Positions 1 through 12,590 are shown, counted from the stretch's first letter. The stretch: 64,000 bases of DNA from Ursus arctos (GCF_023065955.2 NW_026622841.1:19044501-19108500), one strand, 5' to 3'. Notes: generated by a model from the sequence alone, not told the origin. A program made the numbers and translations.

Positions 1-2462
1 TACAGCTCCTCTCTCTGCACATACTCTCAGCGAGACACACACACATATACACACACCACTTAAACCTTTTTGTCTCTACTAAGGTTTTCATCGTTTATTG
101 GTTCCCTGTTCCTAGGTGGGAGTATAATGTTCTGCTCTCATGTCGTGGCAGAGTCCTATTTCTAAGTGAGTACCACATCTGTGATGTGCAGATGTGTTGG
201 TATAAGCACCCCACCAAGGCTAAGGAAGAAGAGCAGGAGAGCAGTTGAGCAAAGGCAAGCGTATCCATCTATTGAGTCCCTGTATGCTCCAAGAAAAATT
301 CTGAATAAACAGATTCCTTCTTTAGCAAGTTGTGACGTTATGTTGGAGCCTTTCATTACATTGACTAATACTAGTATTTCTTGGACCTGCTCTGTAAAAT
401 GTCTGCGATCGTCCATAAATGAAGATTAAGAAAAATACCTCCCTCACTTCAAGGGAAGGAGGGAGAATTTCCACAAGAATAATCTTGTATACAGGTACAG
501 GAGAACTATACTTCCCTATTGCCCAAAGGTGTTTAACCCTTCCTTGGTTTTAGGGGTATTTACATGTTGCTCATTATTGAGGATAAGAAAGAGTTCTTTC
601 TTACACTGAAATTTCCATATGCTAAATCCCCTTGAAATTATTGGGGAAAGACACCCTTTAAACACCAGGCAGGCAGATCCTAAGTTGGTGACAGAAGGAG
701 AAGGTTGACTGAGCCCCTGGGGTCTTAGGTCCCCAGGCATCTCTGACCTTGTGGGAGAAGAAAAGCCAGCAACCACTCCCCTTCACTAAAGAGGGAGATG
801 CCAGGGGGAGATTCACTAACTCATTGATTTTTACATCTCTTGTCGCAGAGTTCCTGTGGTAGACCCCTGACTCCTGATGACTGCTTTAGGCTCATAAGTA
901 TATATAAGGGTTTCCAAGGAGACAGGGCCAAAGAGTTTTCTTTAGAGAAGACAGCTAGCTTTGGCCGTGACACTAGCAAGAGTTAGGACTGTTGTCTGGT
1001 CTCTATGTGTAGCAGGAGTCCTGGACTCCTAGTTAAAGGGGTGGTCATGTTTTAGAGTCTAGGCTTGCAGCCTGTGTGGGGGCAGAGGGCTCACTATCAG
1101 GATCATGCATGGGGACTCAGTGCTTGCAGGACCCTGAGCATGAGTGTCTCCTTCCCTAGTGCACCTAGGGGCTTCATATGTCTAATCCCAGCTCTAGGGG
1201 AGGGAGCAACAGAGGTCAGGAGAACCACTGGTCGTGTAGGCTTTCAAGGCTTTGGCTTTATTTACTATGATTGATAAAAGTGCCTCCTTGCAAAAATATC
1301 TTGATAGACTCCCAGGAAAAGAAACACTTGTGTGTGTGTGACGTGCTGGTGGTGCCCATGGCCACGTGTGTCACCCTGGTGGAGGATAATCGTCCTATTA
1401 TTTTTTGTCAGTAGGTATAACAAGTGGGTAGTGCTTTGTGCATTCCGCTGTGATGAATTAATTTTGTGTTCATTGTAGTAGCACTGATCATAATGAATTA
1501 ATTTGGTATCCATGTGGATGTCAGAGTGTTTTTTTTTTTTCTCCTGCAGTTTCATGTAGCTTTAGTTAATGGATACTTTAGAAGAATAACACATCTGATC
1601 CTATCCTCCTGTTAACTTTTCAGAATCCCCCCTCCCTCAGTATTGTGTGGTATTCTGTGTTTAAAAATATTTAACTTAATGTGAAAAATAATTAATACTT
1701 TAATAACATTATATTAACTTTAGCATTTTCTCTGCTTTTACAGAAAGAGCAGAAATAAGTAAATGGCTATGACAGGTTGAACGATATAGTCAGTAACTTG
1801 TATATTTTAGTTTGGTTTAAAAAAATCTAAGCCAAATGTTTGTAATTCATAGCTTTATTGAAGACAAATATTGCATTCTCTTATGCAAATATAAAATAAT
1901 GAAAACTGTATGCCATATATAATAGTTTGCTCTTCTTTTAATTTCTTCTCTCTTCTCTTCCTCACAGACAAGATTGATAAATGTATGTGCATATATTATT
2001 TATCTGTTCATGTAAGGACACATAATTGGCTATTAGATATGGTAATTGCATAAATAGATCTTATTCAAACTCATTTCCTTTTCTGTTTATAAAATAAATG
2101 TTTTCGTTAAATTGGAATATAGACTGAAATAGAAGTGCCTGATTTAGGAATGAGAAACCAGGTACCCAAACAAAAATCAAACTAAATCTTGGGAAACTTT
2201 TTACCAACTTAGGCTTTAACCTATACGCTGCTTCTTAATTTGTTCATCATGTTGGCTAATTATTGAAGATATTTATAATAGAACAAGGGTTTCCTTCATC
2301 ATTCACCCACCTGCTCGGCTGATTTGCTCCCACTGGGAATGTGGTGGAACCTTTTGAGAAGAGATTCTTGTCCTTATAAGCATCAAGATGCCATTTCGGG
2401 TTTTTCTTTAAATTTAAACGTGGAAACGGTATCATCCTCCCCACACTCCTTGGGGCTTTAAA
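1..2462. other. Intronic unique sequence, nothing recognised
   Basis: Apart from a short CA-rich patch at 37-58, no repeat family, exon or RNA gene could be assigned. Open frames are all under 100 codons and lack coding character. Confidence 0.7.
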
Positions 2463-2515
2463 CTTTTCTTTCTTTCTTCCTTCCTTCCTTCCCCCCTCCT
2501 TTTTTTTTTTTTTTT
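2463..2515 (+). repeat. Pyrimidine-only tract
   Basis: A CTTT/CTTC-rich run passes into C6 and then a T run of about 17. It is strictly pyrimidine over about 50 bases. Confidence 0.9.
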
Positions 2516-2986
2516 AATAATTTTACAGCTCCTGTGCAGTTTGATTCTGAGTAGCAGCTGTATCCCATTCTAGAACGCTGTGTTTCTGTAGTTGATGGTT
2601 CCTGTATATATTTTACTACTTACAGTATATAAAGAAGTTGGGCCTCAATTGCAAATGGCAAGGACCATATAACTGGGTTGCTATTGCTTTCATTATTTTT
2701 GTTATTATTGTAACAGCTTGTACAGTAATATGCTAACAAAGATTTATGGTTTCATGCAGCAGGAGGAAATGTTGGGATGGAGGAGAAAACTCATGTTAAA
2801 ACAAATGTCTATAATAATAATAAGAAAACAAAACTGGAAAAAAAAAGCTCTAAGAGAATTGTTTCTAGTATAAATATTTTTATTAACATTTGCTATGGTT
2901 TGAAGATCTTGAAAGTAATTATTTATGCATTTCTGGAATTTAGATATGTTGTGTGCCTGTATGTGCATGGTTGTTCTTGGAAGGAG

Positions 2987-2989
<3 letters not shown>

Positions 2990-3039
<50 letters not shown>

Positions 3040-3041
3040 TC
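2990..3041 (+). repeat. (TTTC)n microsatellite, about 13 copies
   Basis: A perfect tetranucleotide tract of about 52 bp. Six-frame translations give repeated Ser/Phe/Leu or Lys/Glu/Arg open frames that are artefacts of the repeat. Confidence 0.97.
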
Positions 3042-5716
3042 GTGTGTGTTTCTGTTGAACTGGAACACACAGCTATTGAATATGCAATGAACAGAAAATT
3101 TATGGAGGGCAGAATTATGAGTATCTGAGGAAAGTTTAATTACTTTTATAATTTAGATAAGCTTCATAATTTATTGTAACACACTGTACTTTGGCACAAT
3201 TTGTAACAATTATAAAGCACTTGAATTTAGGTTCTTTACTTGGCAGCTATAAACAGAGTTAGCTGTAGGAAAACTTTAGTCTTTACTTTTCTTCGCAGCC
3301 TTGCATTAAAGGCTTACGCTGTAGTGCTTTTTTGCTCCCTCTTTCATTGACCACATCTCTGGGTTTTATTTCCTCGGAAAACATGTATTACAATATAGCA
3401 GGCTTGTGGTTGTAAACATAGAAGGAAGCCAGCTAAGAAGGGACATGAAGATATCTATCAATGCCCAAAGCAATGAAAGGAGAAACTCAGGGAAAAGCTC
3501 AAATTATGCCTGCAGATGATTCCTGCAGAAACTGAAAAGAAAAGACCTCGCTGCCCACCTCCTTGTAAAGGATGGACCCTGAATAATGCAACCTATTCAG
3601 AAATTCAACAATTTTTGTTCTTTTTAATGAATGGGAATTTATTTTGTTAATTAAAAAAGGAGCAGTGTAAAATAGCTACTTCTCCTCTTAGGTCTGGATT
3701 ATTTTGCTATTACAGAAATTGCTGCCTAGTATACAATTTTATGACCTCACTATTTTCTGCAAAATTAATCTTATTTATTGTTCATTTTTGTCATGCCTTT
3801 AAATGTGTTTTCCTTGTTTATTTATCTTGCTGACATTGAACATAATCAATGAAAGCATGAGATCTTAGCAACTGATTTTGATGGTTTTTAAGGACTTTTT
3901 CTTCAAAAAACTGTCTTCGTTTGTGCTCTGGGGAATTTTTACACTCACCGTTCCCTTTTAATAACTGAGCCGCAGAGCAGAATTAGCTCTCCTAAAGCCT
4001 CATACCTGGTCCACATCTCTCCTAATTCAATGATCATAACAGTTTTGCGTGACACTTTGAACTGTCAAAAGTGCTTTCATATTTATTGTATGTTTAGGAC
4101 AAGATTAAAAACCTGAGCTATTCTCCAGTTGGAGGTAGAAATAAGTGATGAGCGACTTAGGAACTTTCGTGCCTCTAATACCTTCCTGTGTTCTCCACCT
4201 TCTTTGCGGGCTACTCTCGTGTGACCTGTGAAGACTTCCACTCTGGTTTTCAATTCTCCTGTGTTAGTCCGGGTTTTTGATAAACCACTTGGAGCAAAAC
4301 ACTGAAGCAGCTCATCTGTTGGTTCAAATGAAATCAACCGTCTGAATCAAACAGGTTTTGAAGTGGTTGAAATAATAAAACCAGTAGCCCTGTGGTTGAG
4401 CTCTTGATTAAAGAACCAGGCCCAAGAATGCATTTATTTTCTTCTAAAAAGAAAGTCAAGACTCTTATTTCTTTGAGCTGTGTTGCTTTGTATAGATTTC
4501 TTTCCTTAAAAGAAAGGCTTCATTATCTGTTTCAGATCTTTATAGGTATTGCAATAAGATACTCTTTTCTCTTAATATAGGATTGAAAGGATCAAAGTTG
4601 ATAACTTTAACTCAGCTACTTTAAATAAAAAAATAGTTTATTATCTCTGTTTTCCTTTCAAGATTTATGTTCTTACAAAGGTACAATGTTCCTGACTGAA
4701 TATGATCCTGCTGGCAAGGATCACATGTATAGAATAATGGTTCTCTTGTCGGGCATGCTCTGGGTTGTTTTAATGTTGCAGGTGAATGTGTTCTACTCTG
4801 CAAATACATGTACTTCTCCTATTCACGTTCCTGATGGCTTGTATCCTTAAACCCTTTTGTTCAGAGTATTATTGTCCTTTATCCTGAAAAATGTCCGTGA
4901 TTGTAGTGCCCTACTACTGTAAATCAATGGGGACTGAATTCAGTGCCTGCTAAGTAGTGTAAGGCAACCCTTTAAATGCAAATGCATCAGGTCTAGTTTT
5001 AATGTAATTTTAATAAGGCTGAAACCATTTTGAAGTAGACTTAAATCATAATAGTAATCTCAAAAGACTCTCTATTTAGCTGAGAAGCCCCTTTATTCTC
5101 ACCGGCCATTTTTCCCTCTGTGCATCCAAGCACCTTTCATCTGATTCCATGGTTTCATTCAGTATATCTTTTCCCCCTAAATAGAATATACATACAGTTC
5201 GTGGCTCCTTTATTAGTTGGAGATGAGCCTGTATTAATTAGCTAAAACTGTTTCACTTCTATTCTTTGTGATAGTACCTTACTGACCAGTCGTTTAGTTT
5301 AAAAATAAATAAATAAATGAATGAATTGCTAACAAATTGCTGTGTTTTGGCCAAAGAAGTAAAAATACAGCTGTTGATGCTGATTAGAAAAATTAGGAAT
5401 GAAACTTAATATTTAAATAGCCAGGGGAGTAACTGCAGAGTCATAAAAATGAAGAAAACATTTGCAAATTGAAGTCTGACCTGAAGTCCAATGTACTGCA
5501 ATATTCCGAGTTTCTTGGTTTCACCAACTTTCAGTATTTGAATATATATGAAATACATTTTGCTGTTGATATTTGGGTTTACAGGAAAAGTACAGAAGCA
5601 TTGACCTGGGGAGATAAAATGGATTAGGGACCAATTTCACAAAACATCTTAGAAACTGCAGGCAAGGATGGGGCAGGCTTTCCCATATGACTTACTGTAC
5701 TATTCTAGAGAAGCAA
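3042..5716. other. Intronic unique sequence, nothing recognised
   Basis: AT-rich and without identifiable transposon bodies. There is a short AAAT/AATG patch at 5300-5326. Confidence 0.7.
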
Positions 5717-5728
5717 AGGAGTTTTGAT

Positions 5729-5908
5729 TTAAAAAAAAAAAAAAAAAAAAAAAAGATTTATTTATTTATTTATTTGAGAGGCTGGGAGGGGCTAAGGGAG
5801 AGGGAGAACATGGAGCCGGCGCCGGGCTCTATCTCATGACCCTGAGAACAGGACCTGAGCCCAAAGCAAGAGTCAGACGCTTAACTGACGGTGCCACCTC
5901 GGAGCCCC
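5729..5908 (-). mobile_element. Can-SINE (tRNA-Lys derived), antisense
   Basis: The 5' end is read on the minus strand: GGGGCTCCGAGGTGGCACC, followed by the tRNA-like body and an ATTTATTTATTT-type tail. Perfect 12-bp target-site duplications AGGAGTTTTGAT lie at 5717-5728 and 5909-5920. The tail side is unusual: a run of 24 A residues on the + strand (5731-5754) replaces the expected T run. The body is diverged and shortened (for example GGAGCCGGCGCCGGGCTC), so this is an older copy. Confidence 0.93.
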
Positions 5909-6690
5909 AGGAGTTTTGATCTTTGGATGTGAATGTTAATTTATAATAGTTTAATTAAATAGCATAATTACAGCATACATTAAATTATTTATAGATTAAC
6001 TTTCCTACTTTTTTTGTGTTCAAGAATTATCAGGGAGGAGATGCTTAAGTACTAAAGTTCATACTGTATTCCATTGATTAGCTTTTAATGTAGTTCTTAT
6101 AATTCACAAAACGGTAATTTATAATTTCAATTACTCCTCTTTTCCTGTTGAGCTTTTTGAAAGAATAACTTAGACAAGCATTTTTTAAAAACCTGTTTTA
6201 AGACATGTTAGTAGGAATTTTATTTTGAGTACATTCTGCATTAAATATTGTAAAACACCCCAGGAGGGTGATATAATTTGTGGTGATTCTGAAACTATTT
6301 TCACCAGAGAACTCCTTTTTTTCATAGAATACTTTGCACATGAAACATTCTGCAGAAAACAATTTTGGGAAATGCTAAGTTAGCCCTCAATTTTATTTTT
6401 ATTTTTTTAGTCCTTGCAAATCGGTGGTGGTATCTAGCTTTTTGGTTTTTAAATACTGGTCACTAATCCTTTCTGTTTTAGACAGTTTCCTAAACTAGAT
6501 GTGCTCCTCGTGCTAACAGTATTCTCCTCTTGAAATGCTACTTGTAATGTGTGGACAGATAATGAAGTCAGCTACCCAAATATTTTAACACCAAATGATA
6601 GCTGTATCTAAGAGAGATTGGCAGCTACGTCAACGGAGTTGTTCTAGACTCTTGTCACGGCTTTGGTCTATTTCCTAAGCGAGGAGGGCT

Positions 6691-6739
6691 CGTGCACGCG
6701 CACGCATGCGCGCGCGCGTGTGCACGTGCACGCACGCAC
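6691..6739 (+). repeat. 49-bp perfect alternating purine-pyrimidine tract
   Basis: Starting CGTGCACGCGCACGCATGCG and ending GCACGCACGCAC, every step alternates pyrimidine and purine without interruption. It is CpG-dense and a candidate Z-DNA-forming sequence. It is embedded in a locally CpG-richer segment (about 6640-6770). Confidence 0.95.
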
Positions 6740-7488
6740 CCTCCTCCTCCCGTCATAGCCGCTTAGTCACAGTAGTGACCCCTGGATCTAGAGCAGGGCC
6801 TTGAAGATGCGCTTGACTTTGAAGTTCAAGCAGGTAATGTAAACGAGTGAAGCAGAAATAGGAAGAGGTGGGTACCGGGAACCAGGGCATGCACACCCCA
6901 CCCGACATTCAGGCAACACCTCCAAGAATCCTGTGCAGGGCAAAGTATGTTTTAGGGCTCTCGTTATCTCGTCCGTGGTGCGAAGTAAGAAGTGATGGGA
7001 CCTGAGCTCTAGGCCTCGTTGCCCAGCACCCTTCCGCCCCTCATTTTGTTTTTATTAGAGCCTGTCTGCTTAATTTATACGAAGCAGAAAATAAGCTTGG
7101 TCCTGTTTAGTCCTGAACAACCATGTTTTAAAGGTTGTATGTAATATTTGTCAAAATTATTTGTTTTTAGCTTTCGTAGCTTTCTCATAAAGAAAGTAAA
7201 AGAAAGAAGAAGAAAGTACAAGTTTAACCCCACAACTTTCTTCTTTCCTAGAACTGCAAAGTACTGCTGCCATTTTAGATGGACTTTTTGTTGTTGAAAC
7301 TATACACCTGGGATAACCTGAGAAATTTTAAAAGGTGTATATAAACTATTGCATAGCAAAACGTGAACATTAACTTCATGCAGTGAAGTGCAAGTTAGAA
7401 ATACTATCAAGTATATGAAGGTTCTAGAGGCAGTTCCTGAAACACATTCCAAGACATTGGATATTTCCACATTGATTTGGACCTTGGT

Positions 7489-7688
7489 CTGTCTGTCTTT
7501 TCTTAAAAAAAAAAATTTTTTTTTTTAATTTATTTGTAAGACAGAGAGCACAAGCAGGGGGAGCAGGAGAGGGAGAAGCAGGCTCGCTGCTAAGCAAGGA
7601 GCCCAGCGCAGGACCCAATCCCAGGACCTTGGGATCATGACCTGAGCTGAAGGCAGACGCTTAATTGACTGAGCCACCCATGCACCCC
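7489..7688 (-). mobile_element. Can-SINE, antisense
   Basis: The minus-strand head GGGGTGCATGGGTGGCTC and B-box-like region are visible, along with the internal CAAGCAGGGGGAGCAGGAG motif on the + strand and an AT-rich tail with adjoining A and T runs at about 7505-7527. An 11-bp direct repeat TGGACCTTGGT flanks the element at 7478-7488 and 7689-7699. Confidence 0.93.
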
Positions 7689-9364
7689 TGGACCTTGGTT
7701 TCTATTTCTGTGATTAATATTGAACTTGATGCCACATGATGTCTTACTTGGCTCTCAGGTTCTATGAAGCTGGGTCTGAGATTAACTCAGGTCTCAGAGT
7801 GACATGAAGGGGAACCTGTCCCCAGATGCCTTCAGCACTGAGATATTATTGATTTCTCACGTATAATACAACTGCACACTACAGTGTGAACCAATCGGAA
7901 GAGATGTTTAACAAATGCTCAGTGTAGAAAACCACTTTCTATACTGCATGTGAATTTTTATGATTTCAAAAGTCAGAAAAGCTTTCTTTTGATTAAATAC
8001 ACTGCCCTCAAACACACACGCTCATTTTCTCTGTCTTCTGTCTTTTTAACTTAACTGGGCATATGAGAGTTTTAACTCTGAGATTTTAAAGTCCATATGT
8101 AGAACCAGAACGTGTCAGAGAAACCTAAGGACAGCTTCATCAAAGGAGTTCTGCAGCACATTGCATGTCCTTTAACATCAAGGTGTAAACGGAGCCCATT
8201 AAATCATTAGTTAAGTGGTAATAGGGAGCAAGAGCCTGATTAGATTACACAATCTTCTGTATGTGAACGCGGTATGTGAAAACATAACACTTGATCTTCA
8301 CCACAGTGCCACGAAGATTCAATTAGAGGACTGGTATGTGCCCAGATTTGGGGACATAAAGGGCAACTGGATTTTGAAGGAAAGATGGTAAAGAAACACC
8401 TGCAGAAATCTGCTTTTCTGTGCAACAGACTGAGTAATTGCATATGCAGATGGATAGTTAGGGATATAATTACTTGATTTGTGAACACAAATGCCCTTTC
8501 GATTGTGTGAGTGTTGAATATTGCAGTGACAGGTGCGTGCGGATTGCTGTGTGTGTATCCTTTGCACCCCTGTTTAAATATTTGGCCTGGAGTATATCTT
8601 CCATTCATTCTGAATATAACTGCTCTCCCTCACTGATGGTCTGGGGGAATTGTTATAGCTCTTAATGTCTCTCCAACTTTTTCTCATAAATAATAACCTT
8701 AATTTGAAACCTTGACGAAAAGAAGGACGGCATACAGGCATGCGGTGTAAGGGCTTACGAATTATGCACAGTAATTCATTTTTTAAAGCTGATGGATGTA
8801 ACTCATTAGTTTTCATTGTTTTCTCAAAATAAGGAAAACTATTAACCAACACTACAGACTAATAGCCTGGAATTTTTCCTCATAATCAACTGAAGTTTAA
8901 TGGAAAATCATCTTTTGAAAGACTTCTTTTTTCCTGCTTTTTTCTTAACCTTTCCATTGATACTTTTGAGACATCGTTTCTAATCTCCCAACTAAATAGC
9001 ATTCCCAGCCATTCCCTTTCGATGTCGACGTGTCTATGTCACACTGAAGGTGTTCATCAAAACTGGTGTGGTCCAAACAGGATTTTCTTTTAATTGAAGA
9101 ATATTGTAGCACCTACTTGTGTGGGGGTCCAGATAGTTTCCTTTCTCTGGCATGGTGAGGAAAGTGGGTGTCGGCACTGCTGTCTGCTCTGATGAGGTTA
9201 CTAATGTGGCAAAACTACGTGGCAAATTACTGTCATACTTTATATATAGACTGCTCAGTTTCTTTTTTACTCCATGCTAAATCAGACCGTACCTAAATTA
9301 TTTTTTGTCAGAGAAAGGTTAATTTCAGCAGTTCTTAATATTCATATTTGAAAAACTTGCATTT

Positions 9365-9500
9365 ACTTCTGTGTGCATGATATTCTGCTAAGCACAGGGC
9401 AACAGTCATCTCATTTAATCGGTCAGACACTATATTATCATCCCCATTTCACAGGTGGAGAAATGGAGCTACAACAAGATTAAATATATCACCCCTGCCC
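9365..9500 (-). repeat. MIR SINE, antisense
   Basis: TTCTGCTAAGCACAGGGC, CATCTCATTTAATCGGTC and CATCCCCATTTCACAGGTG match reverse-complemented MIR order. Confidence 0.8.
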
Positions 9501-9593
9501 TATACTTCATTCACTGAAAGAGATTAGAGTTCAGAAATATGTGCCTCTGTAGCCCATGTTTGTTTTTTTTGCTGAATCAAATTTGTCTAAAAA

Positions 9594-9648
9594 CACATAC
9601 ACACACGCGTATATATAATTACATATATAATATATATATGTAATAATT
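9594..9648 (+). repeat. (CA)n/(TA)n-rich low-complexity tract
   Basis: ACACATACACACACGCG passes into TATATATAATTACATATATA-type sequence. Confidence 0.85.
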
Positions 9649-10319
9649 TCGAACCTGTCTTAAAAGGGACTACGTCCATATTTGCCCGAAGAGAGTCACA
9701 GTAACCCCAGAGATCCCACTTTGACTGGCTTTAATATGAAGACTTCACACGAGTCTTCTACATAAAAATATTTTAACTTCTAGATATTTCCTTGTGCTTG
9801 CTACTCTTCTAAGTCACGTTTTCTCAGTAAGATGTGCTTTCTGTGACTAAAAAGGTAGGCATTAAACTTCACCCACAAAAAGGTCTGAAACCGTTCTTTC
9901 TGGTTCTTCATGTGCCACTAAATAGTACACGCGTGTATGGGGATCTTGCTGCTGCGTGTGGGGAAGGAGCTGGCACACTTTGCTCGAATACTGTTCAGAA
10001 CCACCTGCTTTGAATGTGGTCTGATTGAATCAGATGACGGCTGCTTTTCATCACCGCATCGGGATTGGGATGTGGGGGAAGTGTTTTGTTTTGATATTTC
10101 GCATGTGCTTAGGTGTTAGTGGTTTCAGATTGTTTAAGAACAGGCTCTCATCACGGAGTGTTGCTGAATCCTGTGGGGGAAATTTGAAAGAAACCTTGAG
10201 TATTTCTGGGTCTGTTTAAAAATTATGTCTTCTTGTGTGGTGTATTTATTTGTGTTCAGGATGCAGATTGCCTTGTGGAAAATGGCAGATCATTTTCTGT
10301 CACAAAAGGTTCTTTTGTC

Positions 10320-10365
10320 TGGTTGGTTGGTTGGTTGGTAGGTTGATTTATTTATTTATTTTTTG
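10320..10365 (+). repeat. (GGTT)n plus (ATTT)n tract
   Basis: TGGTTGGTTGGTTGGTTGG is followed by GATTTATTTATTTATTTT. Confidence 0.85.
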
Positions 10366-10681
10366 TATTTAAACTATTTCTTTTATAGCCCCTCCTCCTG
10401 AGCTTTGATATTGGTACATTAATCACTAGTACAACTAAGTTCTCTGGAGTTCTTGGTGCTCTGTGGTTTGACGTTGCTTGTGTGAGGGTGATGTATATCC
10501 GTCCTGATATTCACCTGTACTTGAAGTTCCAAACATTTTTATCTCCTTTTGAATTGCCATGCGTGGACACTTGTAGGCAAGGTGACTTCCGAAGAACCTG
10601 AAGGAGAGATTACAACTCACTGGCTGCCATCAGAATGTGTTGGGGCGAATGTTTGGGGGGTGGACGTAGGAGAGGCTTGGT

Positions 10682-10838
10682 GAAAGTACAGATTCCTTGG
10701 GCCCATCTAGAAGATTCAGATTTAGTACCTCTGGGAGGTACCCGGGAATCTATTTTTGTTGTTGTTGTTGTTATTGTTTTTACTGGTGTTCCAGATGACT
10801 GATACAAGTAGATCTGAACATCATTTGGGATTAGGGAA
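10682..10838 (+). mobile_element. MER5-type hAT DNA transposon remnant
   Basis: TTGGGCCCATCTAGAAGATT, CAGATTTAGTACCTCTGGG and CCAGATGACTGATACAAG correspond to the middle and 3' part of the MER5A consensus. A (GTT)n run interrupts it at about 10758-10775. Confidence 0.65.
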
Positions 10839-10862
10839 ACTCTGGCTGCAGTTGACACCCCA

Positions 10863-11017
10863 GTATTTCTCAAAGTGGGTACCCCTGCATCCTCATATGC
10901 GGGGTGGTTTTTGTGACTTACAGATTCCTGGCCTCGCTAAGTATGGTGCCCAAGACCAGCATCTTTAATGTGCCTGCCTTGGGATGCATCCTTATAGGAA
11001 ATTTTGAGAACCACCAC
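10863..11017 (+). mobile_element. MER5-type hAT DNA transposon remnant (second copy)
   Basis: TATTTCTCAAAGTGGGTACC at the left end and GAAATTTTGAGAACCACCAC at the right end resemble the terminal inverted repeats of MER5. The internal CAGATTCCTGGCCTC and CAGCATCTTTAATGTGCC fit. It lies head-to-tail with the preceding copy. Confidence 0.7.
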
Positions 11018-12414
11018 TACAGAGCTTCTAAGTTACAGGAAATCGTGGAGCAACTTGGAGGATTAGAAATCCCCGTGTAATATCTGTACAGATAAACAGA
11101 ATCCTCAAAATCAGGGACAGGTGTGTTTGGAAAGCTTGTTTTGTAAAGAGAGTCTTTTCTCCCTTTGACTTCTCTTATTTACACGGAAGCTACGTTTTTG
11201 AATTAAAAAGAAAAGGAAAATAAGAAAGAGCAATAACAACAAAAGATTCTCAACCGGAGCCATGGGTAGTTAGTTTCCCTTTGTTTTAACTCTGTGGCGA
11301 CTATTTGACCCGCCTTTGCTTAATCCATCCCGTCTTCCGCCATGAGGTTGCAGGATGATAAGCTTTAGAGACCCTGGATCAGTGGGCTCCCGCTCCTGCC
11401 CAGCAATCTCTCTGAAGACAGAGCTGCATCCCCCAATTCTCAAACTCTTTTGAGGCTAAAAACTTGTAAGAAAGACTTTAAAAAACAAGTTTCACTCTCC
11501 TTGGTCTAAACACACTGATATCACAGGGAGCCATGGTATATTTTTAAATGGATACACTTATTGCTATGCTTTTCCACCCTTGTTCTTGAATTTTTGAAAA
11601 ATGCTTGCTATATGGATGCCTAAGGAGAGAATGTATGTGTGTTACATTTAAATTGAAAACCTCGTTTGTTTTGTATATTAGACTATAGCCAATGAAAATT
11701 CAGGAACTAAGGATTTTTCATAACCACGACTGAATATAGAACTTCATAGTTTTTTGTTGTGAGTATAAATATTGAGGATAGCTTTGTTTGTTTATGCCTG
11801 TGCAGTTTTATAGTAAATCCTCTCAAATGGGTTGCAAAGCCATCCATGGATATTTGTAAAGACTTTGCAAAATCATACATAAAATAAATTATCCGTTCGA
11901 TTTGAACAAGTTTTGCAATTATTTGTGGCTTTAACAAGGGCTTTTGAAGGGCACTGTATATATCTTCTGGCTAGGTCAGCCATTTTTTTGTTTCAAAGAA
12001 AATGGGGGGCTTTGTATGCAATCCCTTGAGTAAACCAGTAGTAAACTATATATCAGGTAGTCAAATTATGGTATTTCAAATCTGTTTTTTATTTTAAAGG
12101 GATAACAATTTATGAATTTTATCTCCTGGATTTTTTATGTTTCAAATTAAGTTGTTATCCCAGCCTTGTCTTTTTTTTTTTTTTAATAAATCCCCCACTC
12201 AAAGTATTAGAGAAATAAAACATATAATGACATAATTAAAAATGTATAAAGCCCTTACTGGGAAAAATATGCTTTCTTCTTTATTATATTGTACCTTGTA
12301 ATAATGTATTTCCACTGACATTTTAAAAATTCCTTTTATTTGTTGTTTTGTCAAATTTCATTTTTTTTCTATGATTTTTTTTCAAAATTCTTCATTTTTA
12401 ATGTTGATTAAATG

Positions 12415-12545
12415 TACTTAGTCACTCAACAAATTATCATTGAGGCTCTGGTCTAGGGTCTTGGCCACCCGTGCCCAATTAATGCCCTGTCCTCAAGTTT
12501 GCGTACCAGTGGGGGGGTCAATAAACAAAGATACTGACTACCAAA
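12415..12545 (-). mobile_element. L2 LINE remnant, antisense (part 1, split by SINE)
   Basis: CACTCAACAAATTATCATTG and ATGCCCTGTCCTCAAGTTTG resemble the reverse-complemented L2 3' end. The remnant stops at the TA-rich microsatellite where the Can-SINE sits and resumes on the other side. Confidence 0.65.
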
Positions 12546-12546
12546 G

Positions 12547-12578
<32 letters not shown>

Positions 12579-12590
12579 GTATATATATAT
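12546..12590 (+). repeat. (TA)n microsatellite
   Basis: TA dinucleotides interrupted by CA and GT steps adjoin the tail of the Can-SINE. A second AT-rich repetitive patch lies at 12797-12905. Confidence 0.9.

Noticed and set aside
2744..3128. Frames rich in KKER or FLSFFLSF repeats
   Set aside because: Direct translation of the (TTTC)n microsatellite.
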